Source: Alphaproteobacteria bacterium
GTDB lineage: Bacteria; Pseudomonadota; Alphaproteobacteria; Caulobacterales; Aquidulcibacteraceae
Reading direction: 5' to 3'
Assembly (NCBI GenBank): GCA_016124255.1
Contig: WGOB01000025.1
Coordinates: 1 to 46,704, forward strand
Length of the DNA: 46,704 nt
The position numbers and the translations under genes were made by a program. Positions 35,177 through 42,809 of this stretch are shown here, in pieces (within the stretch, counting starts at the first letter, position 1; every line of letters begins with the position of its first letter). The notes under the pieces are model-generated. The model did no database searches. It saw only the letters and a program-made list of their open reading frames with translations, and was not told the DNA's origin.

Positions 35177-38035
35177 TCAATGCGCTTTCGCCCAGCTCTT
35201 GCCGGCCTTCGCCTCCACATCCAGCGGCACGCTGAGCTGCGCCGCCGGCGCCGCGGCCCCGCTCATCACCCGCTTCACCAGCGTCTTCAACGCTTCGGCT
35301 TCCGCTTCCGGCGCCTCGAACAGCAATTCGTCATGCACCTGCAGCAGCATGCGCGCGGTGAGCCCGGCTTCCGCCAGTTCGCCCGGCAGCCGGATCATCG
35401 CGCGCCGGATGATGTCGGCTGCGGCGCCTTGAAGCGGCGCATTGATCGATTGCCGCTCCGCGAAACTCCGCTCCGACGGATTCTTCGCCTTGATCCCCGG
35501 CACATGCACGCGCCGCCCGAAAATCGTCGTCACATACCCGTTGGCGCGCGCGTACGTTTTCATCGCCTCCATGTAGTCGCGAATCCCGGGGAAGCGTTCG
35601 AAATAGGTCTTGATGTAAGCCGCCGCCTCGCTTTGCGGGATGCCGAGATTGCGGCCAAGCCCGAACGCTGAGATGCCGTAGATGATCCCGAAATTGATCG
35701 CCTTCGCTTGGCGCCGCACGCTCGGATCCATGCCCTCCACCGGCACGCCGAACATCTCCGACGCCGTCATCGCGTGGATGTCGAGCTTCTCTGAAAACGC
35801 CTTCTTCAGCTGCGGCACGTCGCCGACATGCGCGAGCAATCTCAGTTCGATCTGCGAATAATCCGCGCTGACGAGCACGTGGCCCTTCGCCGCGACGAAC
35901 GCTTCGCGGATCCGCCGGCCTTCCTCGGTGCGAATAGGGATGTTCTGCAGGTTCGGATCGTTGGACGAGATCCGCCCCGTCGGCGTCGCCGCGAGCGCGT
36001 AGCGCGTGTGCACGCGCTTCGTCTCCGGATTGATCGCTTCCTTGAGCGCCTCTGTGTAGGTCGAGCGCAGCTTCTGCAATTGCCGCCAATCGAGGATCAC
36101 GCGCGGCAGATCGTGGCCTTGCGCGGCGAGCTCCTCCAGGATGCTCGCATCGGTGGACCACGCGCCTGTTTTTGTCTTCGTTCCGCCCGGCAGGCTCATC
36201 TCGTCGAACAGGATTTCGCCCAGCTGCTTCGGCGAGCCGAAATTGAAGTCCCGCCCCGCCAGCTTCCGCGCCTCGTCCTCGTAGCCCAGCATGCGCTGCG
36301 CAAAATCGCCCGACAGCCGCGACAGCGTCTGCACGTCCACCATCACGCCGGCGCGTTCCATGTCGCTCAGGACCATCGGCAGCCGCCGCTCCAGCGTTTC
36401 ATAGACGCTGATCAACCGTTCCTGCGCCAGCTTTCCCTTCAGCCGCTTCCACAGGCGCAGCGCGAGATCGGCGTCCTCCGCCGAATAGCGCGCCGCCGTC
36501 GCGATCGGCACGTGCGAAAAGCGGATCTGCCCTTTGCCGGAACCGACCACGTCCTTGATCGGGATCGGGGTATGCCCGAGATGCGCTTCCGAAAGCGCGT
36601 CGAGCGCATGATCGTCGCGGCCTGCGCCCAGCGCGTATGAGAGCAGCATCACGTCGTCGCTCGGCGCCAGCCGCACGCCCTCGGCCAAGAGCGCCTCGAT
36701 GTCGGTCTTGACGTCGTGCCCGATCTTGAGGACCGCGGGGTCCTCCAGCATCGGTTTCAGGAGCGCAATCGCCTCGGCGACCGGGATTTGACCCGCCGCG
36801 AACGCCGGCGCGCCGGAACCAAACAGATCGCCGCCGCCTTCATCCGTATGCGGATCGACATGGCGGAGGGGAACGTAGCACGCCGCGTTCGGTCCGAGCG
36901 CCAGCGAAATCCCGACAGCACGCGCCGCCGCCGGATCGCCCCCGTTCGTCTGCACGTCGACCGCAACCGCGCCCGCCGCCCCCGCCCGCGCGACCCAATC
37001 CCTCAGCGCCGCGGCGTCGCTCACCACGACATACGCCCCGAAATCGATCGGCGGCTCGCCCTCGGCCGCCGGCGCATGCGCCATCGGCGGCGCCGCCCCG
37101 CCTTCCTTGGCGAGCTTTTCACGCACCCGCCGCGCCAGCGTCCGGAACTCCATGTCGTCGAGAAATTTCAGCAGCGATTCAGGATCAGGATCGTCGGCGA
37201 CGAAGCCGCTATAATCCTCCAGCCCCTCCACCGTGTCGCACAGCGTCACCAATTCCTTCGAAACACGGATTTGATCCGCATGCTGAATAAGCGTCTCGCG
37301 CCGCTTCGGCTGCTTGATCTCCGACGCCTTGGACAACAGCGTCTCCAGATCGCCGTACGTGTTGATCAGCTTCGCCGCCGTCTTCGGCCCGATCCCCGGC
37401 GCGCCCGGCACATTGTCGACACTGTCGCCCATCAGCGCCTGCACGTCGATCACCTTGTCCGGCGTCACGCCGAACTTCTCCATCACCGCCTCGGGCCCAA
37501 GCGGCTTTTGCTTCATCGGATCGAAGAGCTCGATCTTGCCGTCGTCGACGAGCTGCATGAGATCCTTGTCGGACGAAACGATCTTCACGGTCGCGCCATC
37601 GCGCGCCGCCTGGCGCGCATAGGTGGCGATGATGTCGTCCGCCTCGAACCCGTCGATCTCCACCACCGGCACGCCGAACGCGCGCGTCGCTTCGCGGATC
37701 ATCGGGAATTGCGGCGCAAGATCCTCCGGGGCCGGCGGGCGGTTTTGCTTGTACTGCGGATAAAGCGCGTTGCGAAACGTGTCTTCCGACTTGTCGAACA
37801 CCACCGCCAGATGCGTCGGCTTGTCCGACGCCTTCATGTCCTCCAGGAACTTGAAGAGCATGTTGCAGAAGCCGGCGACCGCGCCGACCGGCGCCCCGTC
37901 CGAAGCCCGCGTCAGCGGTGGCAATGCGTGATAGGCGCGAAAGATGTAGCCTGACCCGTCCACCAGGAAGAGGCGGATCGGGGTCTTCTTCGCGGCCTTC
38001 GCCGCCCCTGAGGACGAGGTTTGCGTGTCCGGCAT
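35177..38035 (-). CDS. polA: DNA polymerase I
   Basis: Replication and repair polymerase of 952 residues. The N-terminal 5'-nuclease domain shows FLVDGSGYIFRAYHALPPLT, VFDKSEDTFRNALYPQYKQN and GDSVDNVPGAPGIGPKTAAK. The polymerase domain is intact, with VSADYSQIELRLLAHVGD (motif A), RRQAKAINFGIIYGISAFG (O helix) and LLQVHDELLFEAP (motif C). The middle 3'-5' exonuclease domain is altered. Motif I reads VDVQTN (Asp360-Val-Gln362) instead of D-x-E, and motif II reads HDVKTD with Asp at the usual Asn. Motif III YSAEDAD is kept. ATG 38035 is preferred over a start 12 codons earlier. It leads the polA-flavoprotein-globin chain. Confidence 0.95.
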   Translation of the reverse strand: MPDTQTSSSGAAKAAKKTPIRLFLVDGSGYIFRAYHALPPLTRASDGAPVGAVAGFCNMLFKFLEDMKASDKPTHLAVVFDKSEDTFRNALYPQYKQNRPPAPEDLAPQFPMIREATRAFGVPVVEIDGFEADDIIATYARQAARDGATVKIVSSDKDLMQLVDDGKIELFDPMKQKPLGPEAVMEKFGVTPDKVIDVQALMGDSVDNVPGAPGIGPKTAAKLINTYGDLETLLSKASEIKQPKRRETLIQHADQIRVSKELVTLCDTVEGLEDYSGFVADDPDPESLLKFLDDMEFRTLARRVREKLAKEGGAAPPMAHAPAAEGEPPIDFGAYVVVSDAAALRDWVARAGAAGAVAVDVQTNGGDPAAARAVGISLALGPNAACYVPLRHVDPHTDEGGGDLFGSGAPAFAAGQIPVAEAIALLKPMLEDPAVLKIGHDVKTDIEALLAEGVRLAPSDDVMLLSYALGAGRDDHALDALSEAHLGHTPIPIKDVVGSGKGQIRFSHVPIATAARYSAEDADLALRLWKRLKGKLAQERLISVYETLERRLPMVLSDMERAGVMVDVQTLSRLSGDFAQRMLGYEDEARKLAGRDFNFGSPKQLGEILFDEMSLPGGTKTKTGAWSTDASILEELAAQGHDLPRVILDWRQLQKLRSTYTEALKEAINPETKRVHTRYALAATPTGRISSNDPNLQNIPIRTEEGRRIREAFVAAKGHVLVSADYSQIELRLLAHVGDVPQLKKAFSEKLDIHAMTASEMFGVPVEGMDPSVRRQAKAINFGIIYGISAFGLGRNLGIPQSEAAAYIKTYFERFPGIRDYMEAMKTYARANGYVTTIFGRRVHVPGIKAKNPSERSFAERQSINAPLQGAAADIIRRAMIRLPGELAEAGLTARMLLQVHDELLFEAPEAEAEALKTLVKRVMSGAAAPAAQLSVPLDVEAKAGKSWAKAH

Positions 38036-38080
38036 AGACTCAAGAATAGGCGGTGGCGCCAGCCGCGTCACCCGATCACA

Positions 38081-38893
38081 TTAGCCGCGAAACCACGCGT
38101 TGAAATCCACCGCCGGCCCAGCGTTCTGCGAAAGCGCCTCGCCGTCCCCGTCGCGCAGGAACGCCTCCGCCAGCACCTTCGCGGCATTGTAGGCGCCGCG
38201 CGACAGCGCCGTCGCCGCCGACAGCCGCCGCACGCCCGCCGCTTCCAGCGCCGCTTTCCCCGGCACGCCCGGCCGCGCCATGACGTTGAGCGGCATCCCG
38301 ATCGCGCCCGCCACCGCCTGGAACAGCGCGTTGTCCGTCGGTCCTGGCAGGAAGAACCCGTCCGCGCCCGCGTTTCTATACGCAGCCGCGCGCACAATCG
38401 ATTCCGCCTGCGCCGCGTCGCCTTCGGCGATCTTGCGCAGATAGACGTCGCAGCGCGCATTGACGAAGAAATCCACGCCCTCGGCCGCCGCAGCGCGCTT
38501 CACGGCTTCGATCTTGCGGCACAGCAGATCGGCGCCGAGCGTGGAATCCTCCATGTTCATGCCGATTCCGCCGGCGCCGATGATCGCGCGCACATTCTCG
38601 CCGACCGCGCTTGGTTCGTCGGAATAGCCGCGTTCCATGTCGACGCTGATCGGGATGCGCACGACGCGGGCCATTTCGCGCACCGTGGCTGTCAGCACCT
38701 CCATCGGCGTGAAATGGCCGTCGGCGTAGCCATGGCTCCACGCCACCGCAGCGCTCGACGTCGCGATCGCCTTGGCGCCCGCGTCCTCGACGATGCGCGC
38801 CGATTGCGCGTCCCACGCATTTGGCAGCAGCAACAGCGCCGGCCCCTTGTGCAACCCATGGAATGTCTTGGCGTCGTCGGGTCGCGCGGTCAT
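38081..38893 (-). CDS. Isocitrate lyase/PEP mutase-superfamily protein
   Basis: A 270-residue TIM-barrel protein of the PEP-mutase/ICL group. It has LLLPNAWDAQSARIVEDAGA, AVAWSHGYADG, ISVDMERGYSD at the metal site (usually D-x-D, here D-M-E) and GGIGMNMEDST. FFVNARCDVYL and the late GVRRLSAATALSRGAY are also family features. It lacks the KKCGH loop of true isocitrate lyase, so it is not AceA; a carboxyvinyl or oxaloacetate-type lyase is possible. AGGAG lies 9 nt before ATG 38893. polA follows 45 nt downstream. Confidence 0.85.
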   Translation of the reverse strand: MTARPDDAKTFHGLHKGPALLLLPNAWDAQSARIVEDAGAKAIATSSAAVAWSHGYADGHFTPMEVLTATVREMARVVRIPISVDMERGYSDEPSAVGENVRAIIGAGGIGMNMEDSTLGADLLCRKIEAVKRAAAAEGVDFFVNARCDVYLRKIAEGDAAQAESIVRAAAYRNAGADGFFLPGPTDNALFQAVAGAIGMPLNVMARPGVPGKAALEAAGVRRLSAATALSRGAYNAAKVLAEAFLRDGDGEALSQNAGPAVDFNAWFRG

Positions 38894-38920
38894 GGTGCGG
38901 GTCTCCTCTTGGCGTCGGGA

Positions 38921-38935
38921 CGATCTAGCAGATCG
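38921..38935. promoter_or_regulatory. Inverted repeat with an exact -10 match upstream of the ICL-like gene
   Basis: CGATCT-AGC-AGATCG is a 15-bp inverted repeat in the 76-nt divergent gap. On the minus strand it contains GCTAGATC (38930-38923), an exact Caulobacter-type -10, 30 nt before the ICL-like start. No matching -35 is visible, so activator dependence or chance are both possible. Confidence 0.35.
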
Positions 38936-38969
38936 CGCACGCCGCGCCTGCCGAAAACGGACTCCCTCG

Positions 38970-39371
38970 ATGTCTCTTATCGTCAACATCGACGTGCCCG
39001 ACGTGAGCGAAGCTGCGTCCTTCTATGAAGACGCGTTCGGCTTCGAACGCCTCCGCCCGCTCTTCGCCGGCAAGATCGTGGAGATGCGCCACGGCGGCGT
39101 CTTGATTCATCTGCTGACCAAGCCCGCAGAGGCGCCCGCCACCCCCGCAGGCGCGCGCCGCACCTATGCGCGCCATTGGACGCCCCTGCATCTCGACATC
39201 ATCGTGGATGATGTGGCGGCGGCCTTCGCGCGCGCACGCGCCGCCGGTGCGATCAGCGAGCGCCCGATCGCCGATCACGCCTGGGGTCGGATCGCCGGCG
39301 TCGCCGATCCATGGGGCCACGGCTTCTGCCTGATCGAATTGTCTGACGCAGGCTATGACGCCGCGGGATGA
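38970..39371 (+). CDS. Glyoxalase/bleomycin-resistance (VOC) family protein
   Basis: A 133-residue vicinal-oxygen-chelate protein. The first beta-alpha-beta module is MSLIVNIDVPDVSEAASFYE with FGFERL, and the second contains HLDIIVDDVAAAFARARAAG, ISERPIADHAWGRIAGVADP and WGHGFCLIEL. The late GRIAGVADPWGH motif is common in YCII-free glyoxalase-like proteins. The substrate is unknown. ATG 38970 is chosen as the family start; the open frame extends upstream without family features. It is divergent from the ICL-like gene and ends one base from the end of the convergent zf-CHCC gene. Confidence 0.87.
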   Translation: MSLIVNIDVPDVSEAASFYEDAFGFERLRPLFAGKIVEMRHGGVLIHLLTKPAEAPATPAGARRTYARHWTPLHLDIIVDDVAAAFARARAAGAISERPIADHAWGRIAGVADPWGHGFCLIELSDAGYDAAG

Positions 39372-39372
39372 C

Positions 39373-39570
39373 CTAATCGTGCGCGAGCACGAAGCGCCGG
39401 TCGCAATAGAGGCATTCGACGAAGCCCTCTTCCCCGATCTCGTAGAACACCTTCGGATGTCCAAGTGCGCCGCCGCCGCCGTCGCACGCGACCCGGTGAT
39501 CATGCACCACGATCGTTTCCGGCGGCGGCACGGAATCAGCGTCTTTGGGCGAGGTCTGATCGGTTTCCAT
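39373..39570 (-). CDS. zf-CHCC zinc-finger domain protein
   Basis: A 65-residue protein whose second half has the CHCC zinc-finger pattern: VACDGGGGALGHPKVFYEI with Cys and His ligands, then VECLYCDRRFVL with the C-x2-C pair. This domain is shared with the mitochondrial complex I subunit NDUFS6, and alphaproteobacterial small versions are often assumed to be complex I-related; no nuo gene is near. The start ATG 39570 (METDQTS) is preferred over upstream codons rich in Arg and Gly. The stop is one base from the glyoxalase stop. Confidence 0.87.
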   Translation of the reverse strand: METDQTSPKDADSVPPPETIVVHDHRVACDGGGGALGHPKVFYEIGEEGFVECLYCDRRFVLAHD

Positions 39571-39717
39571 CGGCGGTCCCGCTCGGCGGCTGCAAGATTT
39601 CCGTCCGCCCACGATTGTAAGCCCGCAAGCGCGCCCGTACCTATGCTGCATCGCCGAATTGATCAACGCGCCGCCCGGTCGCCCCTACGGACGCCCGGCG
39701 CCCGCCAGAAGACGCCC

Positions 39718-40704
39718 ATGCCCGACACCGCCCCCGGCCCTGCGCCGGCGCCCGCCGCCGCCCTGCCCGTCTACGCCATCGAGGCGCGCGGGCTGCGCAA
39801 GACCTACCCAGGGACCAAGAAAACGCCGCCCGCGGAAGCCTTGAAGGGCGTCGATCTCGTCATCCCCCGCGGCGCGTTCTTCGGCCTGCTGGGCCCCAAC
39901 GGCGCCGGCAAGTCCACCTTCATCAACATCCTCGGCGGCCTCGTGACCAAGTCCGCAGGCGAAGCGCGCATCTGGGACATCGACATCGACCAGAACCCGC
40001 GCGACGCCCGCGGCGCCATTGGCATCGTCCCGCAAGAACTCAACATGGACCCGTTCTTCTCGCCGGTGGAGAGCCTGGAGATTCAGGCGGGCTTCTACGG
40101 CGTGCCCAAGGGCGAACGGCGCACCGAAGAGATTCTCCGCGCCGTCGGCCTCTGGGACAAGCGCGACGCCTACGCCCGCACGCTGTCAGGCGGCATGAAG
40201 CGCCGCCTCCTCGTCGCCAAGGCGATGGTCCACGCCCCGCCCGTGCTTGTCCTGGACGAACCCACCGCCGGCGTCGACGTCGAACTCCGCCGCCAGCTCT
40301 GGGACTACGTGAAGCAATTGCACGCCGAGGGCGTCACCATCGTGCTTACCACGCACTATCTCGAAGAAGCGCAGGAGCTCTGTGACGCCATCGCGATCAT
40401 CAACAAGGGCGAGGTCATCGCCTGCGAACCGACCGAGCGCCTTGTCGGGCGCCTTGATCAGAAGACGCTCGTCGTCCTGCCCCAGGCCGAGATCACCCGC
40501 CTGCCCGAGAGCTTCGGCGATGTCCACATCGCGCGCCGCCCCAACGGCGCGGTCGCCATCACCTATCGCGCGCGCGAGCACGCGGTCGAAGACTTGCTCG
40601 ATCGCGTCCGCAGCGCCGGCGTCGCGATCAAGGATCTGTCCATCGAAGAGCCCGACCTCGAAGACGTCTTCGTCGCCCTCACCAGCGGCCAGGCCCCCGC
40701 CTAG
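39718..40704 (+). CDS. ABC transporter ATP-binding protein (ABC-2 / YadG type)
   Basis: A 328-residue ATPase. A Pro/Ala-rich N terminus leads into LRKTYPG. Walker A GPNGAGKS is at residues 59-66, the Q loop is IVPQELNMD, the signature is LSGGMKRRLLVAKAMVH and Walker B plus D loop is VLVLDEPTAGVD. LTTHYLEEAQELCD holds the switch His, and the C-terminal extension ends EPDLEDVFVALT, as in drug/polysaccharide ABC-2 exporters. No permease gene lies next to it; the next gene is exoD. ATG 39718 is chosen because upstream sequence is antisense to the zf-CHCC gene. Confidence 0.92.
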   Translation: MPDTAPGPAPAPAAALPVYAIEARGLRKTYPGTKKTPPAEALKGVDLVIPRGAFFGLLGPNGAGKSTFINILGGLVTKSAGEARIWDIDIDQNPRDARGAIGIVPQELNMDPFFSPVESLEIQAGFYGVPKGERRTEEILRAVGLWDKRDAYARTLSGGMKRRLLVAKAMVHAPPVLVLDEPTAGVDVELRRQLWDYVKQLHAEGVTIVLTTHYLEEAQELCDAIAIINKGEVIACEPTERLVGRLDQKTLVVLPQAEITRLPESFGDVHIARRPNGAVAITYRAREHAVEDLLDRVRSAGVAIKDLSIEEPDLEDVFVALTSGQAPA

Positions 40705-40752
40705 CTCTGGAACTTCGCCGCCGCTGCGCGGTTTTCCTCAGAAGGTTCCTCC

Positions 40753-41451
40753 ATGACCAGCGACGCCGCCAAGACTGACGCGACCACGCCCGCCGCACAG
40801 GCGCAGTCCGCGCCGGTGAAGGGCCGCAAGCGCGAAAAGCCGCTACGCACGAAGCGCGCGCGCCGCGAAGTGCGCAATCTTGAGAGCCTGATCGACGCCA
40901 TCAATGAGGAGGCCGGCAAGTCGCATCTGACGCTGCGAGAATTGCTCGAAGTCACGGGCCACCGGACCTACGGCCCGCTTCTGCTGCTGATCGGCCTGAT
41001 CGCGATCTCACCGCTCACGATCGTCCCCGGCTCCACCTCGATCGTGGCCGCGCTCACGCTGCTGATCGCGGGCCAGATGGCGATCGGCATGAAGCGCCCA
41101 TGGCTGCCGGGCGCAGCGCTGCGCCTCAGCTTTCCAAGCGACAATCTGCGCCCGTTCCTGGAGAAAGTGCGCCCCTGGGCCCGCCGCATCGACGTCGTGC
41201 TGCGCCCGCGCCTCAGTTTCCTGGCCTCGCCGCCGTTCGTCTACCTCATCGCGCTTTTTGTGCTCGCCGCGGCGATCATCACCTTTCCGCTTTCCCTTAT
41301 CCCCTTCGCGCCGATCGTGCCGGGGATGGCGATCGTCCTCTTCGGCCTCGGCATCACCGCCAAAGACGGCCTCCTCCTGACGCTCGGCGCGGCCGCCCTC
41401 GCCGGCGCGTTCTATCTCGCCTGGCCGTTCCTCGCCCGCATGCTCGGCTGA
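40753..41451 (+). CDS. ExoD-family membrane protein
   Basis: A 232-residue inner-membrane protein of the ExoD family, named for a Sinorhizobium exopolysaccharide mutant; the biochemical role is unknown. A basic, Lys/Arg-rich N terminus (GRKREKPLRTKRARREVRN) precedes SLIDAINEEAGKSHLTLREL and GHRTYGPLLLLIGLIAISPL, the family signature. Hydrophobic segments follow near residues 74-90, 92-108, 161-180, 182-200 and 206-228. It starts 48 nt after the ABC ATPase and precedes the HIRAN gene by 24 nt, so the three are probably co-transcribed. Confidence 0.9.
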   Translation: MTSDAAKTDATTPAAQAQSAPVKGRKREKPLRTKRARREVRNLESLIDAINEEAGKSHLTLRELLEVTGHRTYGPLLLLIGLIAISPLTIVPGSTSIVAALTLLIAGQMAIGMKRPWLPGAALRLSFPSDNLRPFLEKVRPWARRIDVVLRPRLSFLASPPFVYLIALFVLAAAIITFPLSLIPFAPIVPGMAIVLFGLGITAKDGLLLTLGAAALAGAFYLAWPFLARMLG

Positions 41452-41475
41452 GCCTGATCCGTACGCGGACGAACC

Positions 41476-41871
41476 ATGCCGGATGACGCGAACAAGTCTG
41501 AAGGCGAAGACAGCGAAGCCCGCGAGATCGTCCTATCGGGCCCGGGCTCGTTCGCCGTGACCGTCGCCGGCGCGGCGCAATATCAGAATGTCATCGCCGC
41601 GGCAGGCGAACGCGACGCCATCATCGACGCCGTCCTCGTGCTCGAAGATTCCAATCCCTACGATGACCACGCCGTCGCTGTGCGCATCGCCGGCGAACGC
41701 GCAGGCTACCTCTCCCGCGCCGACGCCCGCCGCTACCGCGCCGACCTCGCCGGCGCCGGCTGCCCCCGCGCAACCGTCCGCTGCCGCGCCAAGATCGTCG
41801 GCGGCTTCACCCGCGCCAGCGACCGCACGCACTACGGGCTGAGGCTGGACCTGCCGGAATTCTCAAGCTGA
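41476..41871 (+). CDS. Stand-alone HIRAN-domain protein
   Basis: A 131-residue soluble protein with a HIRAN-like domain: AGAAQYQNVIAAAG, AVLVLEDSNPYDDHAVAVRI, AGERAGYLSRADARRYRADL and a final HYGLRLDLP. HIRAN domains recognise 3' ends or damaged DNA and are often fused to helicases or nucleases; here it stands alone. It lies 24 nt after exoD on the same strand, and the tail converges on the DUF805 gene. Role unknown. Confidence 0.8.
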   Translation: MPDDANKSEGEDSEAREIVLSGPGSFAVTVAGAAQYQNVIAAAGERDAIIDAVLVLEDSNPYDDHAVAVRIAGERAGYLSRADARRYRADLAGAGCPRATVRCRAKIVGGFTRASDRTHYGLRLDLPEFSS

Positions 41872-41893
41872 ACCGAATTCCGCTTGACCGATA

Positions 41894-42358
41894 TCAAGCA
41901 ATGGGCGCCGAGCCATAACGATTGTCCCCGCGCTCTCCTGGCGCCGCGACGAGCCAGATCGCCGCCACAAAAATCGGCGCAGCAAGCGCGGCGCCGAGCC
42001 ACGTGTTGTTCAAGGAATTGCCCCACGCAAACTCAAAGAGGCACAGGAGCCCCACGTAGGCGAATACGGCGCACATCCAGGACGCGGACAGCCCCAGGTC
42101 GTGGAGGCGTCGCGCTACGAGTGACGCCATCGCAGCCCATGCCGGCACGTGCGACACCGCCACCGCAAGATAGAATGTCTCGTCCCCGCGCCACGCCCCT
42201 GTGCCCGGATCGCGATCAAGAAACGTGAACACCAGCGCCATCATGAGCAGCGTTGCGAACAGCTCGACGGCGAAGGCCAGAACGAGCAGCTGGCCGCCGC
42301 GAATACGGCCATCCCATCGAAAGAGAAACTTGATCCAACGCACGCCGTGCTCACACAC
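41894..42358 (-). CDS. DUF805-family membrane protein
   Basis: A 154-residue membrane protein. The opening KFLFRWDGRIRGGQLLVLAF is the DUF805 N-terminal pattern (usually F-x-G-R-x-R/N). RRLHDLGLSASWMCAVF is the conserved RxHDxGxS-W motif. It has about four hydrophobic segments and an ending near GDNRYGSAP, also typical (G-x-N-x-YG). The start is uncertain: GTG 42358 (MCEHGVRW) or GTG 42343 (MRWIKFLF). Function unknown. It lies 72 nt downstream of tRNA-Leu on the same strand. Confidence 0.87.
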   Translation of the reverse strand: MCEHGVRWIKFLFRWDGRIRGGQLLVLAFAVELFATLLMMALVFTFLDRDPGTGAWRGDETFYLAVAVSHVPAWAAMASLVARRLHDLGLSASWMCAVFAYVGLLCLFEFAWGNSLNNTWLGAALAAPIFVAAIWLVAAPGERGDNRYGSAPIA

Positions 42359-42430
42359 TTCGCTTCAGCTGGAAATGTCGGCCCCAACTCGGCAGCCGCA
42401 ATGCGCACCGCCAACACCGCGCCGAAAAAA

Positions 42431-42515
42431 TGGTGCCCAGAAGAGGACTCGAACCTCCACGGTGTTACCCGCCAGTACCTGAAACTGGTGCGTCTACCAA
42501 TTCCGCCATCTGGGC
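42431..42515 (-). tRNA. tRNA-Leu (anticodon CAG)
   Basis: Reading the minus strand, an 85-nt type II tRNA begins GCCCAGA and ends TCTGGGC-A-CCA, with a 7-bp acceptor stem and encoded CCA. The D arm is GCGGAATTGGTAGACGC. The anticodon stem CCAGT/ACTGG has loop TTCAGGT, so the anticodon is CAG. The long variable arm CGGGTAACACCG is typical of Leu, and the T arm has GGTTCGAGTCC. Serine and tyrosine identities are excluded by the anticodon. Confidence 0.97.
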
Positions 42516-42560
42516 CCCCGCACGCCGGGGCGATCGCCCCCACGCGTCAGGAAGCGAGGC

Positions 42561-42588
42561 ATGTAAGCGAGCGCGCTTGAAGGGTCAA
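42561..42588 (-). promoter_or_regulatory. Probable promoter of tRNA-Leu
   Basis: On the minus strand, TTGACC (42588-42583), a 16-nt spacer and TTACAT (42566-42561) lie about 46 nt before the tRNA 5' end. TTGACC-type -35 boxes are usual for stable RNA genes in alphaproteobacteria. A 14-bp palindrome, GGGGCGATCGCCCC (42527-42540), lies between it and the tRNA. Confidence 0.5.
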
Positions 42589-42622
42589 TGAACTTGCCGC
42601 GCCGCCGACCGGGTTCGGCGCG

Positions 42623-42645
42623 CCCTTCCCCCTCGGGGGGAAGGG
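42623..42645. repeat. Intergenic palindromic element (hairpin-forming)
   Basis: CCCTTCCCCC at 42623-42632 and its complement ending at 42645 form a 10-bp stem with a 3-nt loop, followed by GTAAGATGGGGGG. C-rich/G-rich hairpins of this pattern are commonly dispersed between genes in alphaproteobacterial chromosomes, so a REP-like family member is likely. Only one copy is visible here, so repetition cannot be shown from the window. Confidence 0.4.
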
Positions 42646-42809
42646 TAAGATGGGGGGCGTGCAGGATGCGCCTCGGACCAAGCCGCTGGCGCCGCCTATC
42701 TCGCTGGCCCTCCCCCTACCCGTCGCCGGCAAAGGACGCGCCGAAGCGCCCCGGTCACGCCAATCGGCGCGCCTCCACGTTGGGGCCTCCGTCGCCCCGC
42801 AGGCGCGCC

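Larger units (their letters stand above)
42516..42809. other. Longest gene-free stretch (294 nt) between tRNA-Leu and the Trp-rich lipoprotein gene
   Basis: It contains the tRNA promoter, a GGGGCGATCGCCCC palindrome at 42527-42540, the C/G-rich hairpin at 42623-42645 and GC-rich sequence to 42809. Open frames that cross it are shadows without protein-like composition. I see no further gene, and no T-tracted terminator for the lipoprotein gene. Confidence 0.6.
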
